Below, one piece after another: positions 13,401-22,400 of a DNA stretch of 64,000 nt (positions within the stretch are counted from its first letter, which is position 1; each line of letters starts with the position of its first letter). Source of the stretch: Siphonodentalium dalli (lineage: Eukaryota; Mollusca; Scaphopoda; Gadilida; Siphonodentaliidae); the NCBI GenBank assembly GCA_032622095.1, contig CP136065.1:151905577-151969576 (forward strand), given 5' to 3'. Both the position numbers and the translations under genes were made by a program. The notes beneath the pieces were generated by a model. That model searched no databases, was not told where the DNA came from, and saw nothing but the letters and a program-made list of their open reading frames with translations.

Positions 13401-16400
13401 AGAAAATGCACTGGCCCAAGATCTTTAATGCTGCTCCAGCACAGCTCCCATCATGAAAGGGTTAACGAACCTCTGATATATATGCACTTCCCCCCGGGAC
13501 AAAATTAGGAACAAGTGGCACATTTTAAGATGTCTCCCGAGTCACCCTCTTGGCTGGTCTCTGTGAGGACCTGATATTTCTTAAGACAGTGGAAACATTT
13601 TTCACCCCAGCGAAAAAATTTCAGGAATTGACTTGCAAATAGGACTCCCAAAAAAGGACCATCATCGTGCAACACGACTAGTGACCTATAGAAAACCAGG
13701 AAAGGATCCACAAGCATCTATGGAAGTATTATTAGAGAACTTCAAGGGTGATCCAGAAGTTTTTAATAAGATGCCCGGGAATGTTGTGGAATGGATTGAT
13801 GCAAGTACTATATTCACTACATATATTCATGACTGGAGCTTCCTGAAATTTTGCGAAAACCCTGTGTCAATGCACTATCTTATATATGCGAGTCTCCCAT
13901 TGGGAGCCTCGCATATATATAATGCATTGGCCAATATATATAACAGTGAAATGTATCCCATCGTTAAAAGGAATACTGATATATATATATTATGAACTAA
14001 TCTGCATAGTCGCAGATATATAGTGATTTCACACTTATTACCCATTTAATAGTAACATCCAACTCCTGATATCATCAGATCAAATCGCGCGAATGTGACA
14101 TAAAATGTGTTCATACTTACCAGAACCATTGGTCCCGCTGGAGATAAAATCCCTTAAAGAATTTAACCAGCAGAGAACATTTTTAACAGACAAAAATTCT
14201 AGCACAACAATAGCATTACTCCAGCTAATTCCAATTGCAAACTCATTAACATTAAAGGTACTCAATCCGATTAGACGCTCCTAAATTACTATTTCTTTGG
14301 CTTTGGGGGTAAAAAATATTTGATTCGAGTCGGGGAACCCACCCTTCAAAGCTCAGAGTGATCAGATATCAATTTTTGAAATTTGTTAATTTTTGGAGAT
14401 GTGATCCACTTCCACGTGCTCAAACGGACAAATTACGGGTGTAAGATGGATAACTCTAAAATCAAGTGGTTATTATTAACACTAATAACCACTTGATTTT
14501 AGAATTATCCATCTTACACCGTCCACTTCCACGTGCTCAAATGGACAAATTACAGGTGTAAGATGGATAACTCTAAAATCAAGTGGTTATTATTAACCAC
14601 TTGATTTTAGAGTTATCCATCTTACACCCGTAATTTGTCCGTTTGAGCACGTGGAAGTGGACCACATCTCCAAAAATTAACAAATTTAAAAAATTGATAT
14701 CTGATCACTCTGAGCTTTGAAGGGTGGGTTCCTCGACTGGAATCTAATATCTTTTACCCCCGACGTCAAAGAAATAGTAGCTTAGGGGTGCTTAATCGGA
14801 TTGAGTACCTTTAACTGCCCCATTGTGTTTCACAAAATGCTGTATTACAATATATAAGATGATCATTGTGTCTTAATTTAATTATTAATCTAACATAATA
14901 AAACACAAAACAAATTGTTTTCATTAAATAAAATAATATACATCATGATGCATATAAACACAACATTTAGTCGGTCTCACAACTGGGCTCTTTAGGGAAT
15001 ATCCAACCACTTTCTGTTTGATACTGATTCCAGAGTACTTTTCGATGAGGAATTCAGTGGTGCCGACCGATTTTTGATAAAAGGGGCCCAAATTCCATTT
15101 TTAAGGGCCTGAACCCCAATTTTGGGGTTCAGCACTTTTTTCTCAAAGTTGTGCCCCCAATAAGAATTTTATTGACCTATATGCATCAGTGCCACATACA
15201 GGTATCATTTCCAATATTTTCTGTACCACTATCGGACGGGATAGACCTTCAAGGAGCACTTGACACTGAAAATCCAAAATGGCCGACTTCAAATTTGCAA
15301 AAATTTAGCAAAGTCAAGAATAATTGAAATTGTGCTACCTATAGAATTATTTTCATCTTTAAAGGATCAGCACTGTTTTGCTTCCACTCATGACTGCTTA
15401 ACAAGATTTTTGGATGGAATATATTGGTCAAAGAATGAAAAACAGACATTTTCCCAATAACAAAGATTTTGGGGAAATCGTCAATTATAGGGTATTTGAT
15501 CAGTAACCTAAAACTCTTGCAATAAGGTTACCTAGTGATATAATTTGAATGAATACATGTAATTGTGAGTAGTTCATCCTTTGTTATCTAGATTTCATGG
15601 CCTTTGATGTGAGATGGCTGCCAAAATGGCTATAAATTGGATGACATATATCACATTATCATTATAAATGAGTTCAAAGTGTTATTTTCTTTAAATTTAT
15701 GGGAGAACAGGATGTTTTTATGGTATTCTAATGTTCAATTAAATTATACTCAGCCCACAAGTAGGATTAGTAAATGTTGAGTTAATACAATTCAATCAAT
15801 ATGTATGATTCGGTAGTTGAACAGGTTGTGTCTTTATCAGACCCATAGCAATTTTGATTGGCCGCATGTCATCACTGCCATTTTGAATAAAGGTTCTACA
15901 ATTTGGCTAACATGTACATTATTGTAGAACAAATAATGGCTTGCCTGGCATAATCATCTATACTTATATCCTGATTTAGTGGGTTTTTTTAATGAATTTG
16001 AACATATATGTATATGTACACGTATATGTATTTTTGGCCTAAATTGTTTCCGGTTCAAATTTGGGAGTTTGTAAAAAAACAAATCATAAGAAAGAAAGCA
16101 ATTGCAGTAATATTAAAAGATAGTGTCCTGTTCAAAACTACAAATGCATCGTTCCTTGTGTTCAACCATTAAAGTGAGTTTATGTGAGCTAGGGTTATGG
16201 AATGTTATTTTGGCAAGCTTGATTCTAAAGTATCTAAGCTTTATGGGCTTGAAATTCAGAATGCAATTCCATATTGGCAGATGTTTTTGTTGATCAGTGA
16301 ATGTTGTACATGTAATTCAATATAGATCTCCATTATACTAGCACAATTTTATTTTTCATTTGATCACTTTAAATTGACTCAGTGTCAGTTGTTTTAGTTA

Positions 16401-19400
16401 TGTGATGTACATGCAGTAACTGTATTCTTGCCAAATTTATGGTCTGCACTCTGCAGTCTTTCAAAAAACATGCTATGACCATGCCTACATATACATGTAC
16501 ACTGATTCTAACACTGTGATTGTCAGGTTATATTCTATGTTTGAGGAAAGTTACTATGTATTTTTCATTTGTGTTGCATTGTCAATATTAATAGGTCCCA
16601 GGAGCCCAGATGTTACTAGTGCAGAGCCCATCTAATTTGCATGAGACTGGTGTACTGCATGTCCATACTCCTAAATAAACATGACACTTATCACACCAAG
16701 AGTGCAAGACGTTATGGTGTCAATTTTCAACAACTGTTCTAGAATTATATTTAGACAAAAGCATGCCGTCAGGGCATGGCATAATATGCCCGTTTCTGGT
16801 GTAGAGTGGGGCATGTTAAGACAGAACCCATATTTGAACTTGATCTGTATACCAAATTTGGTTCAGTTCAATCGATTCATTCTAAAGTTATCATCTGGAA
16901 ACTGCATATCAGGTAAAATCTAAGTCGAAAAAGGGTCATAACTCAGTCAAAATCATGCGGATGAAATCCATATTCGAACTTGATCTGTATTTTGGTATGG
17001 TAAACTAACATGCCAAATTTGGTTCAGCTCACTCATTCAATCTAAAGTTATCATCCAGAAACCAAAAGCGGATGGACGGATGACAGATGGACAAACCATT
17101 TACATAATACGACTGATTTTTCAAACTGGCGTATAAAAAGACTCAACCATTATTTTCCACTGCCCTATATGTCACAATATATTCATATGGCAGTATTCAT
17201 CCCAAGTTAAGTGATGATGCTAATAAATTTGCTATCATACTCATGTGGAGCAAAGCGATCTGAACAAATCGAGGATAAACCACTACATGTGGAAAACATT
17301 AAAAAACATGTATATTGTGAAATATAATGAATGCTGGTTGTTACAAACTTGCCATAATTGAGATGACTATTCCTGTTGTTTACCAAACATCAGCGTACAC
17401 ATTATTAATTAAATATTTTGAAATATATATGTTTCTGAATGTTTCATACAGACTCTGGCTTTTGCATAAATCGCTCGGATTAGCCAAACTATGCAAAAAT
17501 TACCAACTTTAGGTAAACTGATGGTACTCTTTCTACACAGAATCGCTTTGACATACAAACATCATAGCAATCTAGCAGTACCCATCATGTTGATATAAAA
17601 TTAGCAGGACCACTTAACCTTGGGTGGTATTGAAAATGAAAATATCTTTAAAATGGTAAGTTATGTGGGCTTTTAGCTATTATGAAGAATTATGATAGTG
17701 AAATTATAGACCCTCATCTTCTTCATCCTGCAACTGCTGCAACTATCTTGGCCAATCAAAATTAATGTGGGACTGACAAAGGCCCATTCTACTATTGATT
17801 GAATAGTGATGATTCCATTATTTCCTAAATCTTTTTGTCAGATGAGTTGTCAATGATTACTTCTGAAATATATACTGGTATACATGTATATGGTCATCTC
17901 GCATCTGATTACAACATGTTTTTACTATGCACAGATGCAATATCATATTAAGAACGCAACATGTGGTTGCTTTATGAAGCAAACAGCTGGTCATTCCATT
18001 TAGTAAAAGTGTTTAGCATGTTCCATAGCTTGGTCACTTAAATCAGATCAGCTGCTAAATGTTCATAACAAATTTTGAAAACCATGTTCAATCTCTACAT
18101 TTCTGTTGATTAGAGCCCAATCATTACCTGAGTTTTGGTAAAGCACACCAATTTCCAAGGTATGTGTTGTGTGTCAGGGTCAATACATTCTCAGCAGCTA
18201 TTTCCAGCTAATACAATTGTGCGTGGTCAATTGTGCTCAATCAGAGTCAGTCAGAGCATGCGGATAGTTCTATACGAGAATAAATCTCGTCTTCGACTCA
18301 ATTGATCTGGCAAAAGAACTATGCTCTATAACCCTTACTTATTAAAATAAATTTCAAACTAATATGCAATTCAACATTAGAATACCATAAAAGACATACT
18401 GCTCTCCTGTTAGCTATAGTTTAAATGAACTGCCACATTGCGCTCATTTACAATGATATAAATGTGATATTATGTCATCCCATCTATAGCCATTTTGGCA
18501 GCCATCTCATATAAAAGGCAGTGAAATCAATATAAAAAGGATGAACTACTCATAAATACATGTATTTATTCATATCATAGCATTTGCTATCCTTGTTTAC
18601 AGCAGTGTTTGCACTACTAATCAATTACCTTAAAATTTATGATTTTGTCAAAATCTTGGTTATTGAGAAAATGTCAGTTTTTCAATCTACGGCCAATACA
18701 TTCCATCCAAAACCTTGTTGAACACTCATGGGTGGAAGCACAATGGTGCCGATACTTTAAAGTTGAAAAAAAACTCTATATGTTGCACTATTTTAAATAT
18801 TCTTGACTTTGCTCAATTTTTGCTAATTTTGAAGTTGGTCATTTTGGATTTTCAGGGTCAAGAGCTCCTTGAAGGTCAATCCCGTTCTAAAATGCTATAG
18901 AAAGTATCAGAAATGATATCTCTATGTGGCATTAATCCATATAGGACATTAAAATTCTAATTGGAGGGTCAACTTTGAGAAAAAAGAGCTGAACCCCAAA
19001 ATTGTGGTTCAGGCCCTTAAAAATAGAATTTGGGCCCCTTTTATAAAAAATCGGTCGGCACCACTGAATTCCTCATCGAAAAGTACTCTAGAATCAGTAT
19101 CAAACAGAAAGTGGTTGGATATTCCCAAAAGAGCCCAGTTGTGAGACCGACTAATTAGGCCACATTAAGTTAATTATATGTTTCTCAGGCACTTTTATTT
19201 TCAAAACAAGGGGGGGGAGGCAGGTATTTATTTTTATTATTATTGACCAAAATTTACCGGGAGGCAGGTTTTTATGTCTTAATTTTTATGGGGAAAATTT
19301 TGCGGGAGGCAGGTTTTTATACATGACTTTTTACAACAAATTTTATATTGGGAGGTGCGCTACGAGATGCCTGTTCCAGATTCAAGATGATGCCAAAATG

Positions 19401-22400
19401 TGTCTCCCTTCATAGGTGGATGAAAAAATTGATATATAATATACTAGTTTTACTACATGCAGTACATGTATGGCAAATTGATATTAATAACATTGACTGA
19501 ACTGAATTATTTAAGTGATATTTAAAATATTCAGTTCAGTCAATGTTATTAATATCAATTTGCCATACATGTACTGCATGTAGGAGAACTAGTTTTTAAT
19601 ATACAGCATGGAGATATATATCGACATCATATTGAGCTTCCTGTAGCAACGAGAAGAACTTGCAGTTTACAAACTTTCATGTTTGCAGATTGAAAACCCT
19701 TGAATTTTGGGGTTAAATTAAAATATGACTGGCTGTTTTGATTTTGATTGAAATTTTAATGTAAAATAAAAAGTGAATGGAAGGTGCAGGTTTTTCGTAT
19801 ATTTATTTGGAAGAAGCGGCCAAATATGTCCGCAACTTCAGCCGCCTTCAGCTCCATCGATACACGGTCGAACTCATCCCTCTTTCGTTTGGAAACACTG
19901 CCATTTACAGAACTCTCTTCACATTCACAATGAACGGAATTATCCTTCATAAAATTGTCAGCAACCGTTTGTGTTGTGTCGGAAGTGTCTATGTTGATTA
20001 TCCTCCATGGAATCAATACATGTCCATTTTCAATCACGCAAATATTTAGCAGCGCCATGTTTTTGAGGTGGTGCGTTCGATATGCGTTCGGAGTAGGAAG
20101 TAGAGTTATCCCTCTTACTCAATGACCGGCTAACTGCAGTTACACACATGATATAAACTGAACACGCGGGTGCACATTTATAGCAGGCGGCGGTCACTTT
20201 ATTAGTCAAGTTTTTTTCCAAAACTCGACTTATAGTTTGATGAGGGACGGGCGGGCGGCGGACGGGCGGGCGGGCGGCGTGTTTTGCTTTATAACTCAAC
20301 CGTTTATTGACGGATTAAAAAAATAATTTGGTGTGTGAGTACATATCCATGCACGTAAGCTGCAGACAAAAAATCGGGTTCGTCCGCACATTTATTACAG
20401 AGTTATGGCCCTTTGCCATTTTTCACTGATTTTAGGCTCGTTAGCGCAACAACTTCAACAAACGTTATCTGATTCGATTGAAATTTGGGATATAGGTGTC
20501 TCGGACGAGTTCGAAAACCGGCCTGGTCCGATAAAATTTGATAAAGTTATGGCCCTTAATTAGTCAATTTTCACGAATTTTCAGCTCGTTAGCGCGATAA
20601 CTTCAACAAACGTTATCCGATTTGATTGAAATTTGGTATATAGGTGTCTCCCAAGAATATCTCGGATGAGTTCGAAAACCGGCCTGGTCCGATAAAATTT
20701 GATAGAGTTATGGCCCTTAATTAGTCATTTTTCATGAATTTTCAGCTCGTTAGCGCGATAACTTCAACAAACATCATCCTATTTGATTGAAATTTTGATA
20801 TATAGGTGTCTCCCAAGAATACCTCGGACGAGTTAGAAAACCGGCCCGGTCCAATAAAATTTGATAGAGTTATGGTCCTTAAGTAGTCATTTTGTACGAA
20901 TTTTGAGCTCGTTAGCGCGATAACTTCAACAAACGTCATCCGATTCAACTAAAATTTGGTATATAAGTGTCTTCCAATAATATCCTGGACTAGTTCGAAA
21001 ACCAGCCTGGCCCAATAAAATTTGATAGAGTTATGGCCCTTAATTAGTCATTTTTCGTGAATTTTTAGCTCGTTAGCGCGATAACTTCAACAAACGTCCT
21101 CCGATTTGTTTAAAATTTGGAATAGACATACTTGCCAAGAATATTTCGGACGAGTTCGAAAACCAGCCTGGCCCGATAAAATTTGATGGAGTTATGGCCC
21201 TTAATTAGTCATTTTTCGATTTTACCTATTAATTAGTCTACCGATACTGATGCACACCAATTGGCGGTAGCCACCGGCAGTAAGCCACCGAAAACGAGAC
21301 ACAGCATCTCTGATGCCACCTCTTGTATACTTTTTATTTTCGTTGTCGAATAAAAAGCTCCCAGTGGCGGATTTTTAAGGGGGCGGCGGTGCCTGAGAAA
21401 CATAATTAAGTTAATGTGGCCTTAGATTAGCGCTTTGAATGCAAACTGAGATTTTGCATGGGGGGGGGGGTGGTCCTCGAAGGAAAGCCTAATCCCAAAT
21501 TGTTGTCAAAAACTTTACGGCCCACGAGCTTACTGATGGGTATATGTAGTACCCTAAACTGTTTAGAAGTGGTTTCTAAACATGTTTATTTGCCACAAAA
21601 ACGGTGTCAGAAAGTATCTGCAAACTTTGAAAACAAAAATTCCTCACCTCGGATTCTGTTACTTCTGGTTTTCGTTTGTGTTCGCTACATGCCTACAAAT
21701 AGTATCTACGTTTTGGAATAAGCGCATACATATTTTATTGGTACTCAAGAGTATGTTTATTCCTGAGGCTGCTATGAAAATACTTAATAGTGTTGTTTAT
21801 TTTGTAGGCCAGAATAATGAATGATCCAGATATTATGGAATTACCCATTGGATCAACTCATGGATTCGGAACATCTGAAGCTGTGGCGAAATTCCATGGA
21901 ATAATCGCAAATGGGGGAGTTCATCAGGGGAAGAGGCTTTTGTCTGAGGAAGTGATCTCACAATTACAGAAACCTCTTGTAAAAGGATACGAAAAGGCAT
22001 ATGGTTTGGACGTTATTTTTGGATTGGGAACCATAATGATAACTGCAATTGAGGGATCAGATAAGGTATGAAACAGCATTTTTATATGTCCAGTTTGAAA
22101 AAAAAGTTGTGTTATATCAGTCTGTCTGTTTGGTTTCCCACTGGTAACTCCAGTTTTGATTATTTGATTAGAACTAACAAATTTGGTATCGCCAGATGAC
22201 GCCTCTAACTGATAAATACAAAATAATTTCTTTCTATAATAATTTTATTGCAAAAACTGTGGACCTATCAATGTTTATGTGTTGCCAAAAAAAATTAATT
22301 GTGCTGAGAGGCTAACTAGAAAACAGAGGACTCCATTTGCACTGAGTGGTGGGGGGGGGGGGGGGCACAAAGAGGTTGGACCGTAATTAAGGCTTTAACA

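Larger units (their letters stand above)
19155..21424. mobile_element. GGCC-ended element, TTA target duplication (element K1)
   Basis: The left end GGCCACATTAAGTTAATTA (19158) and right end (inverse, closing at 21421) are inverted repeats extending to TGTTTCTCAGGCA. TTA flanks both sides (19155-19157 and 21422-21424). Subterminal GGGAGGCAGGT(A/T)TTTAT repeats follow the left end. GGCC ends with a TTA duplication fit PIF/Harbinger, a tentative assignment. It carries a minus-strand open frame and a tandem array, and abuts element L directly. Hydrolase exon 6 lies 384 bp to the right. Confidence 0.75.

Noticed and set aside
13633-13995. Single long open frame across hydrolase exon 5 and beyond
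   Set aside because: Only 13625-13800 matches the family. The rest reads through the splice donor into a family b MITE.
16600-21800. Search for an extra hydrolase exon between exons 5 and 6
   Set aside because: No segment with correct phase, splice sites and family-like sequence was found. The GC donor explains the join without one.
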